DNA from: Actinomycetota bacterium
GTDB lineage: Bacteria; Actinomycetota; Actinomycetes; S36-B12
Reading direction: 5' to 3'
Length of the DNA stretch: 6,931 nt
Assembly (NCBI GenBank): GCA_009726075.1
Contig: WLND01000086.1
Location: 1 to 6,931 of the forward strand
In this document: positions 1 to 5,774 of the stretch, one piece after another
How positions within the stretch are numbered: position 1 is the first letter of the stretch
How the letters are laid out: every line of letters starts with the position of its first letter
Notes under the pieces: model-generated
The model's input: only the letters and a program-made list of their open reading frames with translations
Database searches by the model: none
Told to the model about the DNA's origin: nothing
Translations under genes and position numbers: made by a program

Positions 1-992
1 CCTCGGTGGTAGACCGCGTCGTAGCCGCCCCAGAGGATGCGTCCGTCCGCGGTCGGGCGGTAGTAGTGGAACTGATTGCCTGCATCGCCGATTCCTTCAC
101 GGCCGTGCCAGCCGATCGAGGACCACTGGCCGACCGACAGCGGTTCGGTCATCAGGACATAGTCGTAGACAGGTACGACGTACTTCGCGGCCTGGCGCAC
201 GATTGCCGGAAACGCATTCGTGGCCACGGCAACCCGGCGCGCCACGACCCGCCCCTGCGCGGTCGTCGCGGTCACCTCGCTCCCGTCATCGGTGAGCCCG
301 AGGACAGGGCTGTGCTCGAAGACCCGAACGCCGGACGCTTGGCATGCCTCGAGCAGTCCCCACGCCAGCCTCGCCGGATTCACGAGAGCCACGGCCTGGT
401 CCGTGGATGCGCCGAGGTAGCTCGCCGAGTGGACGCGGGCGCGCATGCGTTCGCCGTCGAGGAAATCAACCGCCTCGCCGTAGCCCGCAGCGCACTGCGC
501 AGCCTCCCGGAGTTCGCCGACCTGATAATCCTGGACCGCCACGGTGATCTCGCCTGAGCGCCTGAAATCGCAGTCGATGCCCAGTCGCGCAATGGTCGCC
601 TCAATGGCATCGAGGTTCTCATGGCCCAAGCGCAGGAGGGTCCCGAGGTCGGCGGGCCAACGCTGAGCACCGTTGCGAATGCCGTGCGTGAGCGATGGCG
701 AGACGAAACCGCCGTTTCGGCCCGTCGCGGCGTCGGCAATGCGGCTGGCCTCGAGCAGGACCACGTCCCGGCCGGGATCGGCCTCCTTCGCCAGCAGCGC
801 GGACCAGAGGCCGCTGAACCCCCCGCCCACGACGAGCAGGTCGCAGACGATGCGGCCGCCGAGGGGCGCCATGGCCGCAGGCCTCGCCGGGTCGTCGAGC
901 CAGAAGACCGCGGATTGCAGTGAGCGAAGCGACAGCGTGGATGCCGCAGTCGGAGTATCGGAGAAGAAACCGGTGACGTCTGAGCGTGCCAT
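1..992 (-). CDS. FAD-dependent amine oxidoreductase, DAO superfamily, PuuB-like (3' end cut by window edge)
   Basis: An open frame of 330 codons runs from an ATG at 992-990 to the window edge with no stop, so the C-terminus is missing (family members are usually about 430-480 residues). The start is supported by AAAGG six bases upstream. Residues 1-50 form a leader containing AVFWLDDPARP, which I associate with actinobacterial members. Residues 51-61 (DLLVVGGGFSG) are the Rossmann GxGxxG motif for FAD, and E81 ends the second strand and should bind the adenosine ribose. GRNGGF (91-96), ATNAF (257-261) and MTEPL (281-285) match the DadA/PuuB type of DAO fold, and GRILWGGYDAVYH (317-329) begins the substrate-side region. 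By family it is a cytosolic flavoenzyme oxidising an amine to an imine or aldehyde with H2O2. Position after polyamine transport genes suggests a gamma-glutamyl-polyamine or polyamine substrate (inference). A sarcosine or D-amino-acid substrate cannot be excluded. Confidence 0.9.
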   Translation of the reverse strand, partial: MARSDVTGFFSDTPTAASTLSLRSLQSAVFWLDDPARPAAMAPLGGRIVCDLLVVGGGFSGLWSALLAKEADPGRDVVLLEASRIADAATGRNGGFVSPSLTHGIRNGAQRWPADLGTLLRLGHENLDAIEATIARLGIDCDFRRSGEITVAVQDYQVGELREAAQCAAGYGEAVDFLDGERMRARVHSASYLGASTDQAVALVNPARLAWGLLEACQASGVRVFEHSPVLGLTDDGSEVTATTAQGRVVARRVAVATNAFPAIVRQAAKYVVPVYDYVLMTEPLSVGQWSSIGWHGREGIGDAGNQFHYYRPTADGRILWGGYDAVYHR

Positions 993-1095
993 TGGGCGCC
1001 TTTCGAAGGATGCGGCCGGGTGAAGCCGGAGCCGACACTCCGACGTCCCACCAATCCCTTCGACACTCTCAAGCGGCGGTGACCCGCCAACACTC
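993..1095 (-). promoter_or_regulatory. Intergenic region with three spaced GAGTGTYG direct repeats
   Basis: This 103-nt gap between the RidA-like gene and the flavoprotein gene is the longest non-coding stretch in the window. Read on the coding (minus) strand, it carries GAGTGTTG (1088-1095, directly after the RidA stop), GAGTGTCG (1061-1068) and GAGTGTCG (1033-1040). The copies are 27 and 28 bp apart, all in the same orientation. A small hairpin overlaps the first copy. No convincing -35/-10 pair is visible. The repeats could be an operator array controlling the flavoprotein separately from the transporter. That role is inferred from spacing and position only. Confidence 0.4.
1075..1088 (-). 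other. Small hairpin after the RidA-like gene
   Basis: The coding strand reads GGCGG-GTCA-CCGCC, a perfect 5-bp stem with a 4-base loop, 8 bases downstream of the RidA stop codon. No U-rich tract follows, so it is not a standard intrinsic terminator. It may only pause or partly attenuate transcription, or mark an mRNA end. Confidence 0.35.
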
Positions 1096-1485
1096 CTACG
1101 AACGCTTGTAGGCGTCCGCCTCGATCTCGACAAGCATCGCACCATTGATGAAGGAAAGCCCGGCGAGCATCGTGGCCGCTGGCCGTATGTCGCCGAACAA
1201 CTGGCCATGGGCCCGGCCGACCTCATCCATGTCGGCTCCGTTGGCGAGGTACACGCGCGTGCGCACGATGTCGGCCAGTGTCATCCCCGCCTGAGCCAGC
1301 GCGGCCTCGATGATCGAGAACGCCGTGAGGGTCTGGTTGAAGGCATCACCCTCGTGCTGCAGGACGCCATCGACCGTGGCCGTCGTACCCGACACATGCA
1401 CGAAGTCACCGGTGACGGTCGCCCTCGAGTAGCCGATCACCGACTCCCATGGACCCCCACTGGATATCAATCGGTCAGCACCCAT
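1096..1485 (-). CDS. RidA (YjgF/YER057c/UK114) family protein lacking the catalytic arginine
   Basis: A 129-residue protein, the normal size for this family of small trimeric proteins. Landmarks are VHVSGTTA (29-36), the central helix with FNQTLTAFSIIEAAL (49-63), DIVRTRVYLAN (72-82), and the C-terminal strand MLVEIEADA (117-125). E. coli RidA has an arginine in its PAR motif that holds the imine/enamine substrate. Here the same place reads RPAATM (101-106), with alanine at 104, so the canonical 2-aminoacrylate deaminase activity is doubtful. By eye this fits a separate Rid subgroup with the RPAATM pattern. The ATG at 1485 lies 15 bases after the potC stop, with a weak GAGAG ribosome site, so it is almost certainly cotranscribed with the transporter. 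A role in handling reactive imines formed by the downstream flavoprotein is plausible but inferred. Confidence 0.93.
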   Translation of the reverse strand: MGADRLISSGGPWESVIGYSRATVTGDFVHVSGTTATVDGVLQHEGDAFNQTLTAFSIIEAALAQAGMTLADIVRTRVYLANGADMDEVGRAHGQLFGDIRPAATMLAGLSFINGAMLVEIEADAYKRS

Positions 1486-1500
1486 GACTGTCTCTCGCTC

Positions 1501-2298
1501 TCAACTCGACTCCATTGCCTTGCGCTTGCGGTACTGGACGATTTGGCTCGCGAGGACGATCACGAGCGCAGTGACGAACACGAGGGTTGCCAGCGCGTTG
1601 ACCTGCGGCGGGATACCCCGCTGGGCTGCGCCCCAGATGTAGATCGGGAAGGTCACGAGCGTGCCGGCATTGAAGTAGCTGATGATGAAATCGTCGAACG
1701 ACAGGGAGAAGCCGAGCAGCGCGGCGCCGATGATGCCCGGAAGGACAAGTGGGAACGTGACGTAGCGGAAGGTGGCCCGCGGGCTGGCATAGAGGTCGCG
1801 CGCCGCCTCCTCAAGCCGGGGGTCAAGGCCCTGGAGTCGCGCCTTCACGGTAACGACGACGAACGAGATGATGAACATGATGTGGGCGATGGCCACGGTC
1901 AGCGGGCCGAGCGGAAAGCGCATGTTCAGGAACAGGGCCAGCAGGCTCGAGCCCATGACGACCTCGGGGGTTGCCATCGGCAGGAAGATGAGCAGGTTCG
2001 TCGTGCTGCGGCCCCTGAAGCGATAGCGGACGAGCGCGAAGGCGATCATCGTGCCGAGCAGGGTCGCGATCAGTGTCGATACGAGACCGATCTCCAGGCT
2101 CGTGACGAATGATGAGCACACGCCGGGCACGCCACAGAGATTCGTCCATGCATCCAGCGAGAACGAATTCCAGGAGATGTTGAACTTGCCGGCGGGCTTA
2201 TTGAAGCTCAGCGCGGTGACGACCGAGATCGGGATGAACAGGTAGACGAGCACGAGGATGCCGACGATGGACACGGCGTTGCGTCGAAGCCAGCGCAT
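1501..2298 (-). CDS. potC: Polyamine ABC transporter permease, PotC-like
   Basis: A 265-residue inner-membrane protein with about six membrane segments (roughly residues 8-30, 66-92, 102-124, 132-152, 185-205 and 236-256). The cytoplasmic EAA loop, which docks onto the ATPase, is EAARDLYASPRATFRYVTFP and its continuation to G188 (164-188). The segment FDDFIISYFNAG (201-212) is typical of PotC/YdcV-type permeases. The C-terminus is basic (YRKRK), as expected for a cytoplasmic end. It should form the translocation channel as a heterodimer with the PotB-like protein. Its ATG overlaps the potB stop in TGATG, which implies translational coupling, and GGAGGA lies 10 bases upstream at 2308-2313. An unusual pair of cysteines, C55 and C61 (CGVPGVC), lies in the outside loop before the second membrane segment. 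The subunit assignment is firm. The exact transported amine is not determined. Confidence 0.95.
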   Translation of the reverse strand: MRWLRRNAVSIVGILVLVYLFIPISVVTALSFNKPAGKFNISWNSFSLDAWTNLCGVPGVCSSFVTSLEIGLVSTLIATLLGTMIAFALVRYRFRGRSTTNLLIFLPMATPEVVMGSSLLALFLNMRFPLGPLTVAIAHIMFIISFVVVTVKARLQGLDPRLEEAARDLYASPRATFRYVTFPLVLPGIIGAALLGFSLSFDDFIISYFNAGTLVTFPIYIWGAAQRGIPPQVNALATLVFVTALVIVLASQIVQYRKRKAMESS

Positions 2299-3191
2299 CA
2301 GAAGAGCTCCTCCGTCCCGGCTCGGCGAATGTACGTGAAGACGAGGACGAGAATGGCGGCCATCAGGACGAATGACAGGGCGCTGGCCGTCGGATAGTCG
2401 CGGAACTCGATGAAGTTCGTCTGGATCGCATTGCCCACCATGCGGTCCTTGGTCGACCCGAGCAATTCGGCATTGATGTAGTCGCCTGCCGCGGGGATGA
2501 ATGTCAGGAGCGTGCCTGCGACCACGCCCGGCATCGACAGCGGCCAGGTGACCTTGCGGAATGACGTGGCGGGCGAGGCATAGAGATCATTGGCCGCCTC
2601 GATCAGGCGCGGGTCGATCTTCTCGAGCGCCGCGTACAGGGGCAGCACCATGAACGGCAGGAAGTTGTACGTGAGCCCGGCGATCACCGCGATGCTCGTG
2701 TTCAGGATGCGGCCATCCGGCAGCACATGGAGTGAGTTCAGGAAGGTCGTGATCGGGCTCTCGTCGGCGAGGATCGTCTTCCAGGCGTACGTCCGCAGCA
2801 GGAAGGACGCGAAGGACGGCGCAATGACCAGAACGAGCATGAGCCCGCGCCAGCGCCCCGAGCGGAATGCGATGAAGTAGGCGAGCGGATATGAGATGAG
2901 CAATGCGAGCGCGGTGGCGATGCCCGCGTAGATGAACGACCGCAGGAAGGCGGGCCAGTACTCGGCGAGCGCCGTCGCATAGTTGCCGAACTCCAGCCCG
3001 AACCGGTAGCGGCCGCTCTTGCCCGGCACGGGGGTCTGGAGGCTGGTGAGGAACAGGGTGACGAAGGGGATCGCGAAGAACACGGCAAGCCAGGTCATGC
3101 CCGGAAAGAGCAGGACGTAGCCGGTTCGAGATCGGCGTTGACCCGCGGTCGGGGCCGGTGCCACGACGGTTGACGGAAGGACGGGTGCCAT
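2298..3191 (-). CDS. potB: Polyamine ABC transporter permease, PotB-like
   Basis: A 297-residue membrane protein with a Pro/Ala-rich cytoplasmic N-terminus of about 20 residues ending in a basic patch (QRRSRT). About six membrane segments follow, near 24-50, 85-110, 114-135, 163-187, 222-240 and 268-288. The EAA loop (198-222, EAANDLYASPATSFRKVTWP onward to G222) is the ATPase contact. LLRTYAWKTIL (131-141) and FIPAAGDYINAELLG (231-245) are characteristic of the PotB/PotH/YdcU branch. It pairs with the PotC-like subunit to form the channel. The ATG at 3191 lies five bases after the potA stop. I see no clear ribosome binding site there, so translation probably depends on ribosomes finishing potA. 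The length is normal for the family, with no frameshift. Confidence 0.95.
   Translation of the reverse strand: MAPVLPSTVVAPAPTAGQRRSRTGYVLLFPGMTWLAVFFAIPFVTLFLTSLQTPVPGKSGRYRFGLEFGNYATALAEYWPAFLRSFIYAGIATALALLISYPLAYFIAFRSGRWRGLMLVLVIAPSFASFLLRTYAWKTILADESPITTFLNSLHVLPDGRILNTSIAVIAGLTYNFLPFMVLPLYAALEKIDPRLIEAANDLYASPATSFRKVTWPLSMPGVVAGTLLTFIPAAGDYINAELLGSTKDRMVGNAIQTNFIEFRDYPTASALSFVLMAAILVLVFTYIRRAGTEELF
2308..2313 (-). promoter_or_regulatory. Ribosome binding site of potC inside the potB end
   Basis: GGAGGA on the coding strand lies within the last codons of potB, 9 bases before the potC ATG (10 counting from the GGAGG core). With the TGATG stop/start overlap, it supports the chosen potC start and coupled translation of the two permeases. 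Confidence 0.6.
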
Positions 3192-3196
3192 GGACG

Positions 3197-4366
3197 CTAC
3201 TGACCGGCGGTCGCGTCGAGCGCCAGCACCGCAGCATCGACACCGGCGTTGATGTTCTCATCGCCGTCGAGGCCGAACGTGTGGCTCGGCGCCCAGTGGA
3301 CGATCACGTCGTCGCCGACCTCGCAGCGATCACCGACGATCATGTTCTGCTCGAAGACGATGAGTTCCTGGCCCCATGCGGCGCGAACGAGGTATTGCGT
3401 CGACACTCCGGTGTACGACACGTCGGTCACCCGGCCGAAGATCGCGTTGTGACCGTCGGGAACCTTGGTCGCATCCAGTGCATCGAGAACGGTCATCTTC
3501 TCCGGCCGGACCCCGACGATGATCGCCGTGCCCGTCGCCGAACTGCGGGACTTGGGCACCCGAAACGCCACGCCGTACGCCGTGACATCGATGAGGTCGT
3601 CGGATGCACCGGCGACTCGACCCTCGATGAGATTCGATTGCCCAAGGAAGTTCGCGACGAATGCGGTCTTCGGCAGCTCGTAGATCTCGGCGGGATGCCC
3701 CATCTGCTCGATCCGCCCGGCGTTCATGACGGCGATGGTGTCGGCCATGGTCATGGCCTCCTCCTGATCGTGCGTCACGTGCACGAAGGTCGTGCCCACC
3801 TCGGTTTGGATCCGCTTCAACTCGATCTGCATCTGGCGACGAAGTTTCAGGTCAAGGGCGCCGAGCGGCTCGTCGAGCAGGAGTACGTCGGGCTTGTTGA
3901 TCAGCGCCCGGGCAACCGCGACCCGCTGCTGCTGCCCGCCGGAGAGCTGGGTGGGCTTGCGCCTGGCCAGGGAGCCAAGCTCGACGAGGTCGAGCATCTG
4001 CTCAACGGTCGCCTTCACGTCCTTCACGCCGCGGCGACGCAGGCCGAAGGCGACGTTCTCGAAGATGTCCAGATGCGGAAAGAGCGCGTAGGACTGGAAC
4101 ACCGTGTTCACCGGCCGCTGGAACGCCCGCAGCCTCGTGACGTCCTTGTCCCCGATGCGGATCGACCCCGAGGTCGGATCCTCGAGGCCGGCCACCATGC
4201 GCAGCGTCGTGGTCTTGCCGCAGCCCGAGGCGCCGAGGAGGGCGAAGAAGGACCCGGCGGGAATTGTGATCGTGAGGTCGTCGACCGCAGCCATGTCGCC
4301 GAACCGCTTGGTGAGATTCACCAGGTGCAAGTCCTCGACCTGGTTGGTCCTGCTCTGCTCCGCCAC
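3197..4366 (-). CDS. potA: Polyamine ABC transporter ATP-binding protein, PotA-like
   Basis: A 389-residue ATPase that energises uptake at the inner face of the membrane. Numbering from the chosen GTG at 4366: Walker A GASGCGKT (45-52), Q-loop Q91 in VFQSYALFPH, signature LSGGQQQR (141-148), Walker B VLLLDEP (161-167), D-loop GALD (169-172) and H-loop H199 in HVTHDQEEA. VRPEKM (286-291) and the following segment form the C-terminal TOBE regulatory domain of the PotA/MalK type. All nucleotide-site residues are intact. The frame also allows a GTG eight codons upstream at 4390. I prefer 4366 because GGAGAGGA stands exactly four bases before it, the same octamer and spacing as in front of potD, while 4390 has no such site. 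The gene follows potD after a hairpin-containing gap and is followed closely by potB. Confidence 0.96.
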   Translation of the reverse strand: MAEQSRTNQVEDLHLVNLTKRFGDMAAVDDLTITIPAGSFFALLGASGCGKTTTLRMVAGLEDPTSGSIRIGDKDVTRLRAFQRPVNTVFQSYALFPHLDIFENVAFGLRRRGVKDVKATVEQMLDLVELGSLARRKPTQLSGGQQQRVAVARALINKPDVLLLDEPLGALDLKLRRQMQIELKRIQTEVGTTFVHVTHDQEEAMTMADTIAVMNAGRIEQMGHPAEIYELPKTAFVANFLGQSNLIEGRVAGASDDLIDVTAYGVAFRVPKSRSSATGTAIIVGVRPEKMTVLDALDATKVPDGHNAIFGRVTDVSYTGVSTQYLVRAAWGQELIVFEQNMIVGDRCEVGDDVIVHWAPSHTFGLDGDENINAGVDAAVLALDATAGQ

Positions 4367-4370
4367 GACA

Positions 4371-4378
4371 TCCTCTCC
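4371..4378 (-). promoter_or_regulatory. Ribosome binding site that fixes the potA start
   Basis: GGAGAGGA on the coding strand, followed by the four-base spacer TGTC and then GTG at 4366-4364. The identical octamer with a four-base spacer precedes potD. This favours a potA start at 4366 over the in-frame GTG at 4390. Confidence 0.7.
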
Positions 4379-4423
4379 CACGACATTCACTCAATCACGA
4401 CCATCGGCACGGTACGCACGTGA

Positions 4424-4449
4424 CGGGGGCCGGCCGAGGCCTGCCCCCG
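4424..4449 (-). other. GC-rich intercistronic hairpin between potD and potA
   Basis: CGGGGGC (coding strand, 4449-4443) pairs perfectly with GCCCCCG (4430-4424). Inside, GGCC and GGCC can pair to close a short CUCG loop, with one A/G mismatch between the two stems. It begins 5 bases after the potD stop codon. No U tract follows, so it is not a classical terminator. A stability or processing element protecting the potD 3' end, or a partial attenuator, would fit the known need for more binding protein than membrane subunits. The function is inferred. Confidence 0.6.
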
Positions 4450-4454
4450 ACGGA

Positions 4455-5678
4455 TCAGTTGCCGATCGCCTTCTGGAAGGCCCGCTGGTACGCGGTGTCC
4501 TGCTCGGGGGTCAGGGTCATGAACACGAACGAACTGGCCAGGGTCTCGGCGCTCGGGAAGATCCACTGGTTGTCGGCCAACGCCGGATCGACGAGCGCCA
4601 TGGCCTCCTGGGCGCCTTCAACCGGCGAAATGTACTGCACGTATGCGGCAACCTCGGCTGCGACCTTCGGGTCGTAGTAGTAGTTCATGATCAGCTCGGC
4701 GTTCTTCTTGTGCGCGGCCAGCGCCGGGATGAGCATGTTGTCGGTCCAGAGCGTGCCGCCAGTCTCCGGCAGGGCGACGCCGAAGTCGGCACCGAGCTGG
4801 ATCATGTCGCCCGACCAGCCGATCACCGCGATGACATCGCCGCTCTCGAGTGCGCCGGCGTAGTCGTTGCCGGTCACCTGCCGGATCTGGCCGCTGTCGA
4901 TCTGCTGAGTGAGAGCCTCGATCGCCGTGTTGAACTGGTCTTCGGTGAAGTTGCTCGGGTCCGCGCCCTGCCACGCCATGATGATGCCCATCGTGTCGCG
5001 CATCTCCGACAGCACCGTGATGCGACCCTTCAACCCCGGGTCGAACAGCTGATCCAGGGAGTTCATCGTGTCGGTGCCGGTGGCCTCCTTCAGCTTCGCC
5101 TTGTTCCAGCCGAGGGCTCCGAAACCCGACTGCCACGGCAGGGAGTAGTCGCGGCTCGGGTCGAACGAGACGCCCTGGAGCTTCGGGATCAAGTTCGACG
5201 AGTTCGGGATGATCGCCTTGTCGAGCTTCTGCGCATAGCCGTTCTCGATCCAGAGCGCGGCCATCCAGTCGGTGAGGACGACGAGATCGCGGCCGATGTC
5301 CTGCCCCTGCTCGAGCTGCGTTCGCACCTTCGCGTAGAACTCATTGTTGTCGTTGACATCCTCGGTGTAGGCGACGGAAATGCCGTTCGCCGCCTGGAAA
5401 GCCTCGAGGGACGGGCGCTGGCCCGACGCGTCGTCGCTATCGATGTACAGCGGCCAGTTCGACCAGTTCGCCACCTTGTCGGCATCCGATGCATCCTGCG
5501 CCGCAGCCGCGCTCGGGGCTACCGATGCCCCGGCCTCATCGTCGCCGCCGGTGCCGCATGCCGCCGCGACGAGCGCAACGCCCCCGACGCCCGCGGCCTG
5601 CAGGACCCGCCTGCGCGACAGCGACGATCGAACGAGTCCGGCAATGTCCTGCGCGGCCTTCGTGGGCTCCTTGGTCAT
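4455..5678 (-). CDS. potD: Polyamine-binding lipoprotein of the ABC transporter, PotD-like, Tat signal
   Basis: A 407-residue extracytoplasmic solute-binding protein that delivers the amine to the PotB/PotC channel. The N-terminus has a twin-arginine motif, SRRRVLQ (21-27), a hydrophobic stretch, then AAAC with C41 as the likely lipidated cysteine. This predicts Tat export and membrane anchoring. An Ala/Ser/Asp linker follows to about 68. The mature domain opens with NWSNWPLYID (71-80), like the NW-x-x-Y segment of E. coli PotD. FYAKV (114-118), LPWQSGFGALGWN (180-192), VIGWSG (285-290) and GGTLWTDNM (307-315) line up with PotD. W288, W311 and D313 match residues that grip the polyamine, whereas some other pocket positions differ, so spermidine versus putrescine cannot be called. 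The ATG at 5678 is chosen because GGAGAGGA lies four bases upstream. A longer in-frame start at 5738 would disturb the signal region and lacks this support. Confidence 0.95.
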   Translation of the reverse strand: MTKEPTKAAQDIAGLVRSSLSRRRVLQAAGVGGVALVAAACGTGGDDEAGASVAPSAAAAQDASDADKVANWSNWPLYIDSDDASGQRPSLEAFQAANGISVAYTEDVNDNNEFYAKVRTQLEQGQDIGRDLVVLTDWMAALWIENGYAQKLDKAIIPNSSNLIPKLQGVSFDPSRDYSLPWQSGFGALGWNKAKLKEATGTDTMNSLDQLFDPGLKGRITVLSEMRDTMGIIMAWQGADPSNFTEDQFNTAIEALTQQIDSGQIRQVTGNDYAGALESGDVIAVIGWSGDMIQLGADFGVALPETGGTLWTDNMLIPALAAHKKNAELIMNYYYDPKVAAEVAAYVQYISPVEGAQEAMALVDPALADNQWIFPSAETLASSFVFMTLTPEQDTAYQRAFQKAIGN

Positions 5679-5774
5679 TGGGTCCTCTCCAGATCGGCGT
5701 CGAGGCACTCGAGAGCTCAACGGTGTGATCGCATACAAGCACTCCTCGACACGGCATTCAAGTCAATGACCACA
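5679..5774 (-). promoter_or_regulatory. Presumed control region of the polyamine operon with paired CTTGWATGC repeats
   Basis: This 96-nt gap between the MocR gene and potD is the natural place for the operon promoter. On the coding strand, CTTGAATGC (5754-5762) and CTTGTATGC (5731-5739) form a direct repeat with a 23-bp period, about two helical turns. Two GAGTGC boxes follow or adjoin it (5739-5744 and 5705-5710). A 7-bp inverted repeat, CCTCGAC/GTCGAGG, spans 5699-5750. TTGAAT and TTGTAT, 17 bp apart and lying inside the two repeats, are a very weak -35/-10 pair. MocR regulators often bind direct repeats, so this is a candidate operator, but no binding is shown by the sequence alone. Confidence 0.45.
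5683..5690 (-). promoter_or_regulatory. Ribosome binding site of potD
   Basis: GGAGAGGA on the coding strand, four bases (CCCA) before the ATG at 5678-5676. It decides the potD start against the in-frame upstream candidate at 5738. Confidence 0.75.

Noticed and set aside
1075..1088. Hairpin after the RidA-like gene as an intrinsic terminator
   Set aside because: The stem is only five base pairs and no U-rich run follows, so termination cannot be claimed.
380..1093. Minus-strand frames of 237 and 139 codons, and a plus-strand frame at 6-557, in the left end
   Set aside because: They are Arg/Ser/Ala/Pro-rich shadows. The third minus-strand frame, open from 992 to the window edge, carries the FAD-binding and oxidase motifs.
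3401..3408. A further exact copy of the GAGTGTCG octamer (coding strand) inside potA
   Set aside because: It lies isolated in well-explained coding sequence and is treated as a background match, which also shows that the motif can occur by chance.
3158..4423. A 421-codon plus-strand frame opposite potA
   Set aside because: It is a mirror of the potA codons (His/Asp/Arg/Val-rich) with no motif. Potential coding is fully explained by the minus-strand ATPase.
5679..5738. In-frame upstream start of potD at 5738
   Set aside because: It would add 20 residues before the signal peptide, while the ATG at 5678 has a strong ribosome site at the right distance.
5731..5759. TTGAAT and TTGTAT, 17 bp apart, as the potD promoter
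   Set aside because: They match only 4/6 and 3/6 of the standard hexamers, so I do not call a promoter. They are mentioned only within the control-region entry.
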